A stretch of 64,000 nt of DNA, from assembly GCF_018614915.1 (NCBI RefSeq), contig NZ_JAGGNU010000030.1, positions 31,196 to 95,195 of the forward strand, in the 5' to 3' direction. The stretch is from Variovorax paradoxus. Its GTDB lineage: Bacteria > Pseudomonadota > Gammaproteobacteria > Burkholderiales > Burkholderiaceae_C. Of the stretch, positions 9,833 to 18,847 are shown one piece after another. Both the position numbers and the translations under genes were made by a program. The notes below the pieces were generated by a model. It saw only the letters and a program-made list of their open reading frames with translations. It ran no database searches and was not told the origin of the DNA. Position 1 is the first letter of the stretch. Each line of letters starts with the position of its first letter.

Positions 9833-11311
9833 ATGAACACCTTCGAACAGATGCAGGAAGGCCGCCCGACCGGCCCGCTGGTGCAGGGCTATGAAGTCAT
9901 CATCGGCTTCGAGACCCATGCCCAGCTCTCGACCGCGAGCAAGATCTTCAGCCGCGCCTCCACCGCCTTCGGCGCCGAGCCCAACACCCAGGCTTCGCCG
10001 GTCGATCTCGCCTTGCCGGGCACGCTGCCGGTGATGAACAAGGGCGCGGTCGAGCGCGCCATCAAGCTCGGCCTGGCGCTCGGCTCGCACATCGCGCCAC
10101 GCAGCGTGTTCGCGCGCAAGAACTACTTCTACCCCGACCTGCCCAAGGGCTACCAGATCAGCCAATACGAGATCCCGGTGGTGCAGGGCGGCTCGGTGAG
10201 CTTTTTCCTGGGTGACGAGAAGAAAACCGTGCGCCTGGTGCGCGCCCACCTCGAGGAAGACGCCGGCAAGTCGCTGCACGAGGACTTCGTCGGCCAGTCG
10301 GGCATCGACCTGAACCGCGCCGGCACGCCGCTGCTGGAGATCGTGACCGAGCCCGACATGCGCTCCACCGCCGAGGCCGTTGCCTATGCGCGCGAGCTGC
10401 ACAAGATCGTGACCTGGATCGGCATCTGCGACGGCAACATGCAGGAGGGCAGCTTCCGCTGCGACGCCAACGTCTCGGTGCGCCGGCCCGGCCAGCCGCT
10501 CGGCACGCGGCGCGAGATCAAGAACCTGAACAGCTTCAAGTTCATGCAGCAGGCGATCGACTACGAGATCCGCTGGCAGATCGGCGAGCTCGAGGACGGC
10601 CGCGCGATCCAGCAGGCCACGGTGCTGTTCGACCCCGACACCGGCGAGACGCGCGCCATGCGCACCAAGGAAGACGCGGCCGACTACCGCTATTTCCCCG
10701 ACCCCGACCTGCCGCCACTGGCGATCGCGGCCGAATGGATCGAGCGCGTGCGCAGCCAGATGCCCGAACTGCCGCGCGCCATGGCCGAGCGCTACGTGCG
10801 CGAGCACGGGCTGTCGGACTACGACGCCACGCAGCTCACCCAGAGCCCGGCGCTCGCCCACTACTTCCAGAGCACGGTGGCCGCCGGCGCCAACGCCAAG
10901 CTCGCGAGCAACTGGATCACGGGCGAGATCGCGCGCCGGCTCAACCTGCAGGACATCGCGATCACCGAGGCGCCGGTGACGGCCGGGCAGCTCGCGAAGC
11001 TGATCGAACGCATCAGCGACGGCACGGTGTCGAACAGCGCGGCGCGCCAGGTCTTCGATGCGCTCTGGACCGGCGAAGGCCAGGAGGTCGACAGCATCAT
11101 CGAGGCCAAGGGCCTGAAGCAGATGAGCGACACCGGCGCGCTCGAGAAGATCGTCGACGGCGTGCTGGCCACCAACCAGAAGAACATCGACGAATACCGC
11201 GCCGGCAAGGACCGTGCCTTCAACGCGCTGGTGGGCCAGGTCATGAAGGCCAGCCAGGGCAAGGCCAACCCGGCGCAGGTCAATGCGCTGCTGAAGGCGA
11301 AGCTGGGCTGA
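9833..11311 (+). CDS. gatB: Asp-tRNA(Asn)/Glu-tRNA(Gln) amidotransferase subunit B
   Basis: 492 residues. The GatB cradle domain ([10 protein letters not shown] near residue 24; [17 protein letters not shown] near 155) is followed by the YqeY-like tail domain that binds the tRNA. GatB phosphorylates the misacylated tRNA side chain and transfers ammonia channelled from GatA. It ends the gatCAB operon and converges with a small minus-strand gene at 11326; a short GC dyad (11313-11324) lies between them. Confidence 0.97.
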   Translation: MNTFEQMQEGRPTGPLVQGYEVIIGFETHAQLSTASKIFSRASTAFGAEPNTQASPVDLALPGTLPVMNKGAVERAIKLGLALGSHIAPRSVFARKNYFYPDLPKGYQISQYEIPVVQGGSVSFFLGDEKKTVRLVRAHLEEDAGKSLHEDFVGQSGIDLNRAGTPLLEIVTEPDMRSTAEAVAYARELHKIVTWIGICDGNMQEGSFRCDANVSVRRPGQPLGTRREIKNLNSFKFMQQAIDYEIRWQIGELEDGRAIQQATVLFDPDTGETRAMRTKEDAADYRYFPDPDLPPLAIAAEWIERVRSQMPELPRAMAERYVREHGLSDYDATQLTQSPALAHYFQSTVAAGANAKLASNWITGEIARRLNLQDIAITEAPVTAGQLAKLIERISDGTVSNSAARQVFDALWTGEGQEVDSIIEAKGLKQMSDTGALEKIVDGVLATNQKNIDEYRAGKDRAFNALVGQVMKASQGKANPAQVNALLKAKLG

Positions 11312-11325
11312 GCCGGCCCGCCGGC

Positions 11326-11526
11326 CTACTCGTCGAGAAAGCCGCCCCGGTAGAAGCTCCAGGCGGTGCCGTCGTGCAGGTAGAAGTGACCGTCGGTGCA
11401 GAAGTCCTTGCCCGGGAAGAACTCCCGGTATGCGCGCGGAACCAGGCGCTCCAGTTGCTCGTCGGACAGTTCTTCGAATTGGTCGGGCGTGATGGGCCGG
11501 CCTACTTTGAGCCTGGTGGATTCCAT
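11326..11526 (-). CDS. Small hypothetical protein, 66 aa
   Basis: 66 residues, soluble, acidic to neutral. It has an N-terminal segment TPDQFEELSDEQLERLVPRA and an aromatic C-terminus (HFYLHDGTAWSFYRGG). No signal peptide or membrane segment. Function not recognised. It sits 27 nt downstream of the DUF4124-like gene on the same strand, so the two may be co-transcribed. The codon pattern matches the neighbours, which supports it as a real gene. Confidence 0.6.
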   Translation of the reverse strand: MESTRLKVGRPITPDQFEELSDEQLERLVPRAYREFFPGKDFCTDGHFYLHDGTAWSFYRGGFLDE

Positions 11527-11553
11527 GGCGTGCCCACTCGGTTGCGCGCCGGC

Positions 11554-12216
11554 TCAGCGCGACGAGGTCGCCGGCGCATTGCCCGCCCACAGCGGCTTGA
11601 GGCGTGCGCGCTCCTCGTCGAAGCGCGCATTGACGCGCTTCTTCTCGTCTTCCTGCTCGCCGATGAAGCGGTTCTGCACCGCGGCACTGCGCGCACTGTC
11701 CTCCACCTTGCGGCGCAGGGAGTCGGGCGCCTTGCTCAAATCCTTGGCGTAGAACTCGAGCTCGTCGTCGACCTTCTTGCGGTCTTCGGCCAGCTCGCCC
11801 AGGCGCTTCCTGGCCGCCTGGATCACCGCGTCGATCTGCACCAGCGCCTCGGCGCGTTCGCGGTCGTGCGCGGCGCCATTGGGATAGCGGTTCAGCAAGG
11901 CCCTTTCGCGGCGGCGCTCCTCGAGCAGCCGCGCCGCCTGCAGCTGGACCTGGCGCTCGCGCTCCTCGCGCTCCGCCTGCTCGCGGGCCGTGTAGGTGGG
12001 CTCGATCCTGCGCCGCGTGGTGCCGCTGGGGCTCAGCTCGCGCTGTTCGCGATCGATGCAGTCGGCGATCGGCCGGTCGGCCGTGATCGTGCGGCCGCGG
12101 GCGTCGGTGCAGCTGTAGATGCCCGGCCCGGCCGGTGCCGATTGCGCATGCACCGCGCCGGCCGCCGCCAGCAGGAGGGCCACAGAAGCAATGCAAGTGG
12201 AGGTGCTCGCCAACAT
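11554..12216 (-). CDS. Secreted DUF4124-like coiled-coil protein
   Basis: 220 residues from the ATG at 12216, which has GAAGGA just upstream; a TTG at 12240 is an alternative that would extend into pyrE. A signal peptide (to about AVHAQS) is followed by a short DUF4124-like motif (IYSCTDARGRTITADRPIADC). A long charged helical region follows (about 60-200, rich in Glu/Arg with RERERQVQ-type heptads) that probably forms a coiled coil. The two cysteines in the DUF4124 part may be disulphide bonded. Periplasmic role unknown. Confidence 0.75.
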   Translation of the reverse strand: MLASTSTCIASVALLLAAAGAVHAQSAPAGPGIYSCTDARGRTITADRPIADCIDREQRELSPSGTTRRRIEPTYTAREQAEREERERQVQLQAARLLEERRRERALLNRYPNGAAHDRERAEALVQIDAVIQAARKRLGELAEDRKKVDDELEFYAKDLSKAPDSLRRKVEDSARSAAVQNRFIGEQEDEKKRVNARFDEERARLKPLWAGNAPATSSR

Positions 12217-12236
12217 CGGTCCTTCAGACAGTGGAA

Positions 12237-12929
12237 TCAACCCGCGCCGTAACGCGCCCTGTATGCCAATACGCCGTCCCGGTGAGCGCTCAGCTCGTCG
12301 TCTGCACGGCCCGACAGATACTGTAACAAGTCGTCGAGCGTGGCGATCGCCACCACCTGCATGCCGAGCTGGTTGCGGACATATTGCACGGCGCTGTGCG
12401 CGACATCGACGCCGTTCTCGGTTGCCTTTTCCTGCCGGTCCAGCGCGATCGCCACCGCATGCGGCGTGGCGCCGGCGCTCCGGATGGCGGCGATCGACTC
12501 GCGCACCGCGGTGCCGGCCGACATCACGTCGTCGACGATCAGCACCCGGCCCTTGAGCGGCGCTCCGACCAGCGTGCCGCCTTCGCCATGGTCCTTGGCT
12601 TCCTTGCGGTTGTAGGCAAAGGGCAGGTTGCGCCCGCGCCGGGCGAGTTCGGCCGCCACCGTGGCGCCGAGCGGGATGCCCTTGTAGGCCGGGCCGAAGA
12701 TCATGTCGAAGTCGAGGCCGCTCGCGATCAGCCGGTCTGCATAGAATCCGGCGAGCCGCGCGAGCTTGGCGCCGTCGTCGAACAGGCCCGCGTTGAAGAA
12801 GTAGGGGCTCATGCGGCCGGCCTTGGTCTTGAACTGGCCGAAGCGCAGCACCCCCGATTCGAGCGCGAACTGCACGAAGGCCTGCGCCAGCTCGCCTCCT
12901 GCTCCATCTTCTGCCACCACTTCAGCCAT
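12237..12929 (-). CDS. pyrE: Orotate phosphoribosyltransferase
   Basis: 230 residues. Family features are the N-terminal block [18 protein letters not shown], the lysine loop [13 protein letters not shown], and the PRPP-binding motif [13 protein letters not shown] (about 145). It makes OMP from orotate and PRPP in pyrimidine synthesis. The ATG at 12929 adds about ten residues before the usual start of the family; an internal AGGAGG-preceded CTG further in is a less likely alternative. It is divergent from xth with only 13 nt between the two start codons. Confidence 0.96.
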   Translation of the reverse strand: MAEVVAEDGAGGELAQAFVQFALESGVLRFGQFKTKAGRMSPYFFNAGLFDDGAKLARLAGFYADRLIASGLDFDMIFGPAYKGIPLGATVAAELARRGRNLPFAYNRKEAKDHGEGGTLVGAPLKGRVLIVDDVMSAGTAVRESIAAIRSAGATPHAVAIALDRQEKATENGVDVAHSAVQYVRNQLGMQVVAIATLDDLLQYLSGRADDELSAHRDGVLAYRARYGAG

Positions 12930-12942
12930 CGGGAACGTCCTT

Positions 12943-13746
12943 GTGTTCAAACTGACCAGCCTCAACCTCAATGGCCTGCGCTCGGCCGCGACCAAGGGCG
13001 TCGCCGACTGGGTTGCCGAACTGGCGCCGGATTGTATTTGCATGCAGGAAATCCGCGTCCAGGCGAGCGACATCGAGGGCCGCTTCGAGGCCATGGCCGG
13101 CCTCAAGGGCCACTTCCATTTTGCGGAGAAGAAAGGTTACGCCGGCACTGCGGTTTACACCAAGCACGAGCCCAGCGAGATCGTGGTGGGCTGGGGCGAC
13201 ACCGAGTTCGATGCCGAGGGCCGCTACCTCGAACTGCGCTTCGACACGCCGAAGCGCAAGTTTTCGGTCATCAGCAGCTACTTCCCGAGCGGCTCCTCGG
13301 GCGAGGAGCGCCAGGCGGCGAAATACCGTTTTCTCAGGGGCTTCTTCCCGCACCTGATCGCCCTCAAGGCCGAGCGCGAGTTCGTCCTGTGCGGCGACAT
13401 CAACATCGCGCACAAGGAGATCGACCTCAAGAACTGGCGCGGCAACCAGAAGAACAGCGGCTTCCTGCCCGAGGAGCGCGCCTGGATGAGCCGGCTGCTC
13501 GATGTCGGCGCGGACGGCGCAGGGCTGGTGGACGTCTACCGCATGCTCAAGCCCGACACCACCGACGAGGCCTACACCTGGTGGAGCAACCGCGGCCAGG
13601 CCTACGCCAAGAACGTGGGCTGGCGGCTCGACTACCACCTGGCGACTCCGACGACCGCCCGGCTCGCGCGCAGCGAGCAGATCTACAAGACCATCAAGTT
13701 CAGCGACCACGCGCCGATCACGGTGGACTACGAGTTCACGCTGTAG
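12943..13746 (+). CDS. xth: Exodeoxyribonuclease III
   Basis: 267 residues of the Mg-dependent EEP nuclease fold. Seen are the start [14 protein letters not shown], catalytic Glu in CMQEIRV, the [15 protein letters not shown] segment, and [10 protein letters not shown] at the end. ExoIII/ExoA acts on abasic sites and 3' ends in base excision repair. GTG at 12943 is the only start that gives the family N-terminus. It is divergent from pyrE by 13 nt and overlaps the convergent LysR gene by 11 nt at its 3' end. Confidence 0.95.
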   Translation: MFKLTSLNLNGLRSAATKGVADWVAELAPDCICMQEIRVQASDIEGRFEAMAGLKGHFHFAEKKGYAGTAVYTKHEPSEIVVGWGDTEFDAEGRYLELRFDTPKRKFSVISSYFPSGSSGEERQAAKYRFLRGFFPHLIALKAEREFVLCGDINIAHKEIDLKNWRGNQKNSGFLPEERAWMSRLLDVGADGAGLVDVYRMLKPDTTDEAYTWWSNRGQAYAKNVGWRLDYHLATPTTARLARSEQIYKTIKFSDHAPITVDYEFTL

Positions 13747-14638
13747 CCAGCGCTTCCGCGAGCGCCTTGGTGAAGGCCTGCATCGCTTCCGTCTCGGCCG
13801 TGCCGCGGCGGGTAACGCGGTAGAAGTCGATGCCCACCTTGGGCTTGACCAGCAGGTCGGTGCGCACCCGGTGCCGCCGGCAGGCGGCCAGCGCGAAGCT
13901 TGGCATCACGGCGGTGCCGAAACCGGCCTCGACCATCGAGATCAGCGTGCCGAAGAAGTTGAAGGTAGGCCGGTCGGCGTCGGCGCGGCCGATCGCGCCC
14001 AGGTGCACGTCGATCATCTTCTGGATCGGATTGCTTTGCGGCAGGCCGAGCAAGGGCGCCGAACGAAGCGCCGACCAGGGCGCGCTGCCGAGCGGCGGCG
14101 CCTTCTCCGCGCCGAGGGGCGCCACGCGCATCAGCTGAAAGCGCCCCACGGGCTTGCGGTCCAACCCCGGCGCCGCCTTGAAGAAGAAGCCCAGCCCCAT
14201 GTCGGCCTCGCCGCTCGCCACCATCGCCTGGACGTCGCCCAAGGCGGCGTCGAAGAGCTTGAGCTGGATCGCCGGATGGCTCTCGCGAAAGCGGCCGAAG
14301 ACCTGCGGCAGCAGGTTGGAGGACACCAGCGGCGTGGCCGCGACGCGCAGCGTCTGGCGCGCCTGGTCGCCCTCGGCGCCGAGATGGGCGGTCACGTCGT
14401 CGAGCTCGGTCAGCACGCGCTCGACCACCGGCAGCAGCCGCCGGCCCGCCGCGGTGAGCCCGACCATGCGCGTGGTGCGGTCGAACAGACGCACGCCCAA
14501 CTGGCGCTCCATCTCGCGCACCAGCGTGCTGAGGCCGGCCTGCGTCATGTGCGCCTGCTCGGCCGCGCGCGTGAAGTTGCCGATGCGCGCCACGTGCAGG
14601 AAGGCGCGCATCTGGCGGACGGACAGATTCATATGCAT
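13736..14638 (-). CDS. LysR-family transcriptional regulator
   Basis: 300 residues. An N-terminal winged HTH (about 5-63, LSVRQMRAFLHVARIGNFTRAAEQ) precedes the periplasmic-binding-like effector domain. It is divergent from the flavin monooxygenase gene with a 63-bp spacer, the classic LysR arrangement, so it probably activates that gene and the following Bug gene with an aromatic inducer. ATG 14638, or the Met two codons later, may be the start. Its 3' end overlaps xth by 11 nt. Confidence 0.93.
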   Translation of the reverse strand: MHMNLSVRQMRAFLHVARIGNFTRAAEQAHMTQAGLSTLVREMERQLGVRLFDRTTRMVGLTAAGRRLLPVVERVLTELDDVTAHLGAEGDQARQTLRVAATPLVSSNLLPQVFGRFRESHPAIQLKLFDAALGDVQAMVASGEADMGLGFFFKAAPGLDRKPVGRFQLMRVAPLGAEKAPPLGSAPWSALRSAPLLGLPQSNPIQKMIDVHLGAIGRADADRPTFNFFGTLISMVEAGFGTAVMPSFALAACRRHRVRTDLLVKPKVGIDFYRVTRRGTAETEAMQAFTKALAEALATA

Positions 14639-14689
14639 TCATGATAAATCCATACGACATCTAAATTTCCCAGATGACCGCGGCGCCGG

Positions 14690-14701
14690 TCTAATCCGGC
14701 C
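14690..14701 (+). promoter_or_regulatory. Candidate -10 box placed for a leaderless monooxygenase transcript
   Basis: TCTAAT occupies 14690-14695 and ends six bases before the ATG at 14702, so transcription would start at or very near the A of the start codon. No Shine-Dalgarno sequence is visible before this ATG. There is no good -35 box, as expected for a LysR-activated promoter. Confidence 0.35.
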
Positions 14702-15970
14702 ATGAGCAAAGACGACAAGACAGACCAAGTGATCGTGCTGGGCGCCGGCATCGGCGGACTGACCCTGGCGCTAAGCCTGCACCAGGCCGGCATTGCCTGC
14801 CGCGTGTACGAGGCGGTGGCCGAACTCAAGCCGCTCGGCGTGGGCATCAACCTGCTGCCGCACGCGACGCGCGAACTCAGCGAGCTCGGCCTGTTGCCGG
14901 CGCTGGACGCGGTAGGCGTGCGCACCCGGGAGGCGGTGTTCTTCAATTCGCACGGCCAGCTGGTGTTCCGCGAGGCGGCCGGCACCGATGCGGGCTACGA
15001 CTGGCCGCAGTACTCGATCCATCGCGGCGACCTGCACGCCGTGCTGCTGAATGCCGTCCGCGAACGGCTCGGCCCCGAGAGCGTGGTCTGCGGCCATCGC
15101 TCCACCGGCGTGGACCAGGACGAGACCGGCGTCACGGCCCGCTTCGCCGCGCCGGACGGCACGGCCCTGCCCAGCATGCGCGCCGCGCTGGCCGTGGGTT
15201 GCGACGGTATTCACTCGGTGCTGCGCAAGCAGCTCTATCCGAACGAGGGCGCGCCGCGCTATTCGGGCGTCAACATGTGGCGCGGCACCGCGAAGCACAG
15301 GCCCTTTCTCTCGGGCGCGAGCATGGTGCGCGCCGGCTGGCTGGACCAGGGCAAGATGGTGATCTACCCGATCCGCAACGATGTCGATGCCGACGGCAAC
15401 CAGCTGGTCAACTGGGTGGCCGAGATCCACGCGCCGCAGCCGGCGCTGCAGGACTGGAGCCGCCCGGGCCGGCTGGAAGACTTCATGCCGGCCTTCGAGA
15501 ACTGGCATTTCGACTGGCTCGATGTGCCGGCGCTGATCCGCTCCTCCGACGCCATCCTCGAGTACCCGATGGTGGATCAGGACCCGCTGCCGAAGTGGAC
15601 CCACGGGCGGCTCACGCTGCTGGGCGATGCGGCGCACCCGATGGTGCCGCGCGGCTCCAACGGCGCCGGCCAGGCGATCATCGACGCGCGTTTCCTCGCC
15701 GGCGCACTGCACAAGCTGGGCGTAGGCACGGAGGCGCTCGAGGCCTACGACCGGGTGCGCGTCAAGGCCACCACCGAGGTGGTGCTGACCAACCGCAGCA
15801 ACCCGCCCGACACCATCCTGCGCGAGGTGTTCCAGCGCTCCGGCGGCCAGCGCTTCGAGCGCCTGGAAGACATCGTGAGCACCGGCGAACTGCAGGCGAT
15901 ATCGGACAACTACAAGCGTGTCGCGGGCTACGACCCGGCGGCGCTGAAGGCGCGCCCTTCCTACCTCTGA
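14702..15970 (+). CDS. FAD-dependent aromatic-ring monooxygenase, PhzS-like
   Basis: 422 residues of the class A flavoprotein hydroxylase family. GAGIGG (14-19) binds the FAD ADP part, and GDAAHPMVPRGSNGAGQAI (about 310-328) is the second FAD motif. The sequence resembles PhzS (5-methylphenazine-1-carboxylate monooxygenase) over much of its length, for example RPLGVGIN-like, YPQYSIHRG-like and EYPMVDQDPLP stretches. The true substrate is more likely a small aromatic or N-heterocyclic acid, given the LysR plus Bug context. There is no phenazine core gene nearby. Reduced NAD(P) and O2 would be consumed in the cytoplasm. Confidence 0.88.
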   Translation: MSKDDKTDQVIVLGAGIGGLTLALSLHQAGIACRVYEAVAELKPLGVGINLLPHATRELSELGLLPALDAVGVRTREAVFFNSHGQLVFREAAGTDAGYDWPQYSIHRGDLHAVLLNAVRERLGPESVVCGHRSTGVDQDETGVTARFAAPDGTALPSMRAALAVGCDGIHSVLRKQLYPNEGAPRYSGVNMWRGTAKHRPFLSGASMVRAGWLDQGKMVIYPIRNDVDADGNQLVNWVAEIHAPQPALQDWSRPGRLEDFMPAFENWHFDWLDVPALIRSSDAILEYPMVDQDPLPKWTHGRLTLLGDAAHPMVPRGSNGAGQAIIDARFLAGALHKLGVGTEALEAYDRVRVKATTEVVLTNRSNPPDTILREVFQRSGGQRFERLEDIVSTGELQAISDNYKRVAGYDPAALKARPSYL

Positions 15971-15995
15971 ACGACAAAGCACCCGGAGACAACCC

Positions 15996-16958
15996 ATGCG
16001 TCCATTGAAGAAGCTTCTTGCCACCCTGCTGCTGGCCGCCGGCGCCGCAGCCGCCCATGCCTGGCCCGACCAGCCGATCACGCTGGTGGTGCCCTACACG
16101 CCCGGCACCGGCATCGACCTGGTCGCGCGCCAGCTCTCGGCGCGGCTGCCGGCCATCCTCGGCCAGCCGGTGGTGGTCGACAACGTGGCCGGCGCCAGCG
16201 GCAACATCGGCAGCGAAAAAGTGGCACGCGCCAAGCCCGACGGCTACACGCTCTTGGTGCAGGTCAACACGCTGGTCATGAACAAGAGCCTCTACAAGTC
16301 GCTCGCCTACGACCCGCTCAACGACTTCACGCCGGTGTCGCTCACCTCCTGGGGCACGCTGCTGCTGGTGACCAACCCGAACGTGCAGAAGACCACCTCG
16401 GTGGCACAGGTGGTCGCCGCCGCCAAGGCCAGCCCGGGCAAGTTCACCTATGCGACGCCCGGCGTCGGCACGCCGCACCATCTGTCGATGGCGCTGCTGC
16501 TGCAGAGCACCGGCACCGAGATGCTGCACGTGCCCTACAAGGGCACGGCCGGCGCGGTGACCGACCTGCTGGGCGGCCGCATCGACTACATGTTCCTGCC
16601 GGTGCACGTGGCGCTGCAGCACATCCAGGCCGGCAAGCTCAAGGCCATCGCGACCGGCAGCGACAAGCGCCTGGCCCAACTGCCCGACGTGCCCACTTTG
16701 GCCGAGGCCGGCATCCAGGGCGGCAACGTCGACATGTGGTACGGCGTGCTGGCGCCCAAGGGGACGCCACCCGCCGTGGTGGCGCGGCTCAACAAGGAGA
16801 TCGGCGCGGTGCTGAAGCAGCCCGAGGTGGCGACTGCGTTCGAGTCGCAGGGCATGGTGCCGGCGAGCTCGGCACCGGGCGAGTTCAAGGAGCTGATGGC
16901 GAAGGATGCGCAGCGCTGGGCGGGGGTGGTTCAGCGCGGGGGCATTACCGCTGAATAG
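15996..16958 (+). CDS. Bug/TctC-family periplasmic binding protein (1 of 3)
   Basis: 320 residues. The signal peptide ends near HAWP; the mature part has the Bug pattern PITLVVPYTPGTGIDLVAR, an NxxGAxGNIG-like loop and the HVPYKG motif (about 170). Bug proteins bind carboxylic acids for TctAB-type tripartite transporters, but no tctA/tctB genes are in the window. It lies 25 nt after the PhzS-like monooxygenase, so it likely captures the substrate of that enzyme or a related acid. GGAG precedes the ATG. Confidence 0.92.
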   Translation: MRPLKKLLATLLLAAGAAAAHAWPDQPITLVVPYTPGTGIDLVARQLSARLPAILGQPVVVDNVAGASGNIGSEKVARAKPDGYTLLVQVNTLVMNKSLYKSLAYDPLNDFTPVSLTSWGTLLLVTNPNVQKTTSVAQVVAAAKASPGKFTYATPGVGTPHHLSMALLLQSTGTEMLHVPYKGTAGAVTDLLGGRIDYMFLPVHVALQHIQAGKLKAIATGSDKRLAQLPDVPTLAEAGIQGGNVDMWYGVLAPKGTPPAVVARLNKEIGAVLKQPEVATAFESQGMVPASSAPGEFKELMAKDAQRWAGVVQRGGITAE

Positions 16959-16967
16959 GCTCTCCCC

Positions 16968-17052
16968 CGGGCTTGCTCGCTTCGCATAGCCGCCCCTTCG
17001 CCGGGGAGACAACAGCGGCTCGGCAAAACCGATTCCGCCGTATCCCCGGAAC
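16968..17052 (+). repeat. Intergenic repeat (copy 2 of a family)
   Basis: Blocks GCTTGCTCGCTTCG, TAGCCGCC, CAGCGGCTCGGCAAAACCG and TTCCGCCGT match the copy at 54727-54800 in the same order, and the minus-strand copy at 6695-6795 more loosely. It fills the gap between the convergent Bug and GntR genes. Confidence 0.65.
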
Positions 17053-17062
17053 AATGCGCGTT

Positions 17063-17782
17063 CTAACGGCGATGAGCCTGACGCGCCATGTGCACCTGGT
17101 GCAGCGTGATCTTGCGCGCCTCGGCCTGGCTGGTCTCGATGTGGGCGCGCAGCAGCATCGCGGCCTGGTCGCCGCGGTTGGCGCGGATCGCCTTCAGGAT
17201 CTTTCCGTGTTCCTCGTAGGTGGCATCGATGCGCGGCTGCTTGGTGAAGTCCAGCCGGCGAATGATGCGGATGCGCTCGGTCACGTCGCGGTGCACGCGC
17301 GCCATTTCGGCGTTGCCGGCGGCCGCGACCAGCGTGCAATGGAAGGCCTCGTCCCATTGCGCGACCTCCACGCCGTCGGCACTGCGCTGCGCCGCCGGAA
17401 CGAGCCAGATGCCGGCCAGCGCGTCGAGCAGGCTGCGGTCCGCGCGCGGGTCGCTCTCGCAGAGCCGGTGCACGGCCGTGGTCTCCAGCACCATGCGCAA
17501 GTCGTAGAGCTGCTCGAACTGGTCGAAGTCGAAGGGCAGCACGCGCCAGCCGCTTCGGAACAGCACCTCGACGAAGCCCTCCTGCTGCAGCCTGAAAAGC
17601 GCCTGGCGCACCGGCGTGCGCGAGACGCCCAGGCGCTCGCTGATCTCGTTCTCGGTGAAGCGGTCGCCCGGCACCAGGCTGAACTCGGCCACGTCGCGCT
17701 TGAGCTGCGCGTAGACCTCGTCGGCGCGGGTGCGGAACGCGGCTTCTTCGGGAGCGGAGCGAGTCTTGACGGAGGTGGCCAC
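17063..17782 (-). CDS. GntR-family (FadR/FCD) transcriptional regulator
   Basis: 239 residues. An N-terminal winged HTH (about 18-80; RFTENEISERLGVSRTPVRQAL) is followed by an all-helical FCD ligand domain (about 95-225) whose metal ligands (Asp/His residues) appear retained. The only in-frame start near the HTH is GTG 17782, with no strong ribosome site. It is the last gene of the condensed-urea array, 10 nt after a BiuH-like hydrolase, so it probably controls the array. A TTGT-N2-ACAA dyad in front of the first gene (31792-31803) is a plausible operator. Confidence 0.92.
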   Translation of the reverse strand: MATSVKTRSAPEEAAFRTRADEVYAQLKRDVAEFSLVPGDRFTENEISERLGVSRTPVRQALFRLQQEGFVEVLFRSGWRVLPFDFDQFEQLYDLRMVLETTAVHRLCESDPRADRSLLDALAGIWLVPAAQRSADGVEVAQWDEAFHCTLVAAAGNAEMARVHRDVTERIRIIRRLDFTKQPRIDATYEEHGKILKAIRANRGDQAAMLLRAHIETSQAEARKITLHQVHMARQAHRR

Positions 17783-17792
17783 GGTCAGGATG

Positions 17793-18455
17793 TTAGTCGC
17801 CCAGGACGGCGAGCAGCGGTCCGCTCGGCGCGGTCCAGCCGACGATCGCGCCCTGGGCGCGGATCATCTCGAGCGCCGCCGCCTTGAAGGCGGGGAAGTA
17901 GCTCTCGGTGCAGTCCTCCAGCAGCAGGCAGTCGTAGCCGCGGTCGTTGGCCTCGCGCATGCTGGTCTGCACGCAGACCTCGGTGGTGACGCCCATGAAG
18001 ATCAGCTTGCGGATGCCGCGCTGCTGCAGCATGGACTGCAGGCCGGTGGCATAGAAGGCGCCCTTGCCCGGCTTGTCGATCACGATCTCGCCGTCGATGG
18101 GCGCGAGCGCATCGATGATCTGGTTGCCCGGCTCGCCGGCGATCAGGATGCGGCCCATCGGGCCGGTGTCGCCGATGCGCAGCGCGGGGTTGCCGCGGTT
18201 GCGCTTGGCCGGCGGGCAGTCGGCGAGATCGGGGCGGTGGGCTTCGCGCGTGTGGATCACGAGGCCGCCCTTTTGTCGCCACGCATGGAGCACCGACTGC
18301 GCCGCGGGCACGATGGCCTGGAGCAGCGACACATCGTTGCCCAGCGTTTCGCCGAAGCCGCCGGGTTCGACGAAGTCGCGCTGCATGTCGATGATGACCA
18401 ACGCGGTTTGGTCGAGCGCGAAGTCGAAGGGAAAAGGATTGGCGTTCAGTTGCAT
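17793..18455 (-). CDS. Isochorismatase-fold cysteine hydrolase, BiuH paralogue (candidate triuret hydrolase)
   Basis: 220 residues. The isochorismatase-like fold is clear, with Asp27 (DMQRDF), the lysine-bearing IDKPGKGAF segment (126-134) and nucleophile Cys161 ([10 protein letters not shown]). It is strikingly similar to the BiuH encoded at 20455, sharing [20 protein letters not shown] and DKPGKG blocks, but differs around residues 28-45 and 90-105, where substrate specificity would be set. Known relatives hydrolyse biuret (BiuH), triuret (TrtA), ureidoacrylate (RutB) or carbamoylsarcosine. TrtA is known to be encoded near BiuH, so triuret is the leading guess. It is separated from the rest of the array by a 392-bp repeat-filled gap. 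Confidence 0.85.
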   Translation of the reverse strand: MQLNANPFPFDFALDQTALVIIDMQRDFVEPGGFGETLGNDVSLLQAIVPAAQSVLHAWRQKGGLVIHTREAHRPDLADCPPAKRNRGNPALRIGDTGPMGRILIAGEPGNQIIDALAPIDGEIVIDKPGKGAFYATGLQSMLQQRGIRKLIFMGVTTEVCVQTSMREANDRGYDCLLLEDCTESYFPAFKAAALEMIRAQGAIVGWTAPSGPLLAVLGD

Positions 18456-18847
18456 GTCTTGCTCTTACTCCCTCTCCCTCCGGGAGAGGGTCGGGGTGAG
18501 GGCACTCGCGCCTTTGATTTGTACGTTGCGCTTGATGCGAGGTCGGAGCCACTCCCCTCTGGCTGCGCCGAGGAGCGCAGCTTTTCGCGGATCAGGGCCG
18601 CGCGCTGTCTGAGCGCAGCGAGTTTGCGCGGACCCCGCGAAAAGCGAGCACCGCAGGTTGCCCCCGAAGGGGGTCGCAGACAGCGGGGTCGCCTTTCTTT
18701 GGTTACTTTCTTTGGCGAGACAAAGAAAGTGACTCGCCCGCCGGGGCGAATTCCCGGCTCCGGCTTCAACGCAAGCGCAGCGCCGATTCAAGCGCCCGGC
18801 GCCCTCACCCCCACCCACCCCCAGAGGGAGAGGGAGAAAGAACCCCG
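18456..18847. repeat. Composite intergenic element between inverted REP-like ends
   Basis: This 392-bp stretch holds no gene. Its ends are inverted copies of one REP-like sequence: 18468-18502, containing the perfect hairpin CCCTCTCCC-TCC-GGGAGAGGG, and 18802-18838, reading CCCTCACCCCCA...GAGGGAGAGGGAG. Inside lie a CCCCCGAAGGGGG hairpin (about 18661), a perfect 10-bp stem ACTTTCTTTG - GCGAGA - CAAAGAAAGT (18705-18730), and GCCCGCCGGGGCGAATTCCCGG. Such CTTTCTTTGG-type blocks are widespread between genes of beta- and gammaproteobacteria. The element splits the condensed-urea array, and the left hairpin lies just upstream of the start at 18455. Confidence 0.75.

Noticed and set aside
11313..11324. 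Terminator between gatB and the 66-aa gene
   Set aside because: Only a 5-bp GC dyad with a 2-nt loop and no T-run; too weak.
9650..12196. Very long open frame (848 codons) on the minus strand across gatB
   Set aside because: Antisense shadow of gatB and neighbours; GC-rich codon usage leaves the opposite strand open. No recognisable domain.
14702..15970. Phenazine biosynthesis based on PhzS similarity
   Set aside because: No phzA-G core genes nearby; family likeness alone does not prove the substrate.
18456..18847. Insertion sequence
   Set aside because: No transposase frame; it is a composite of short repeats.
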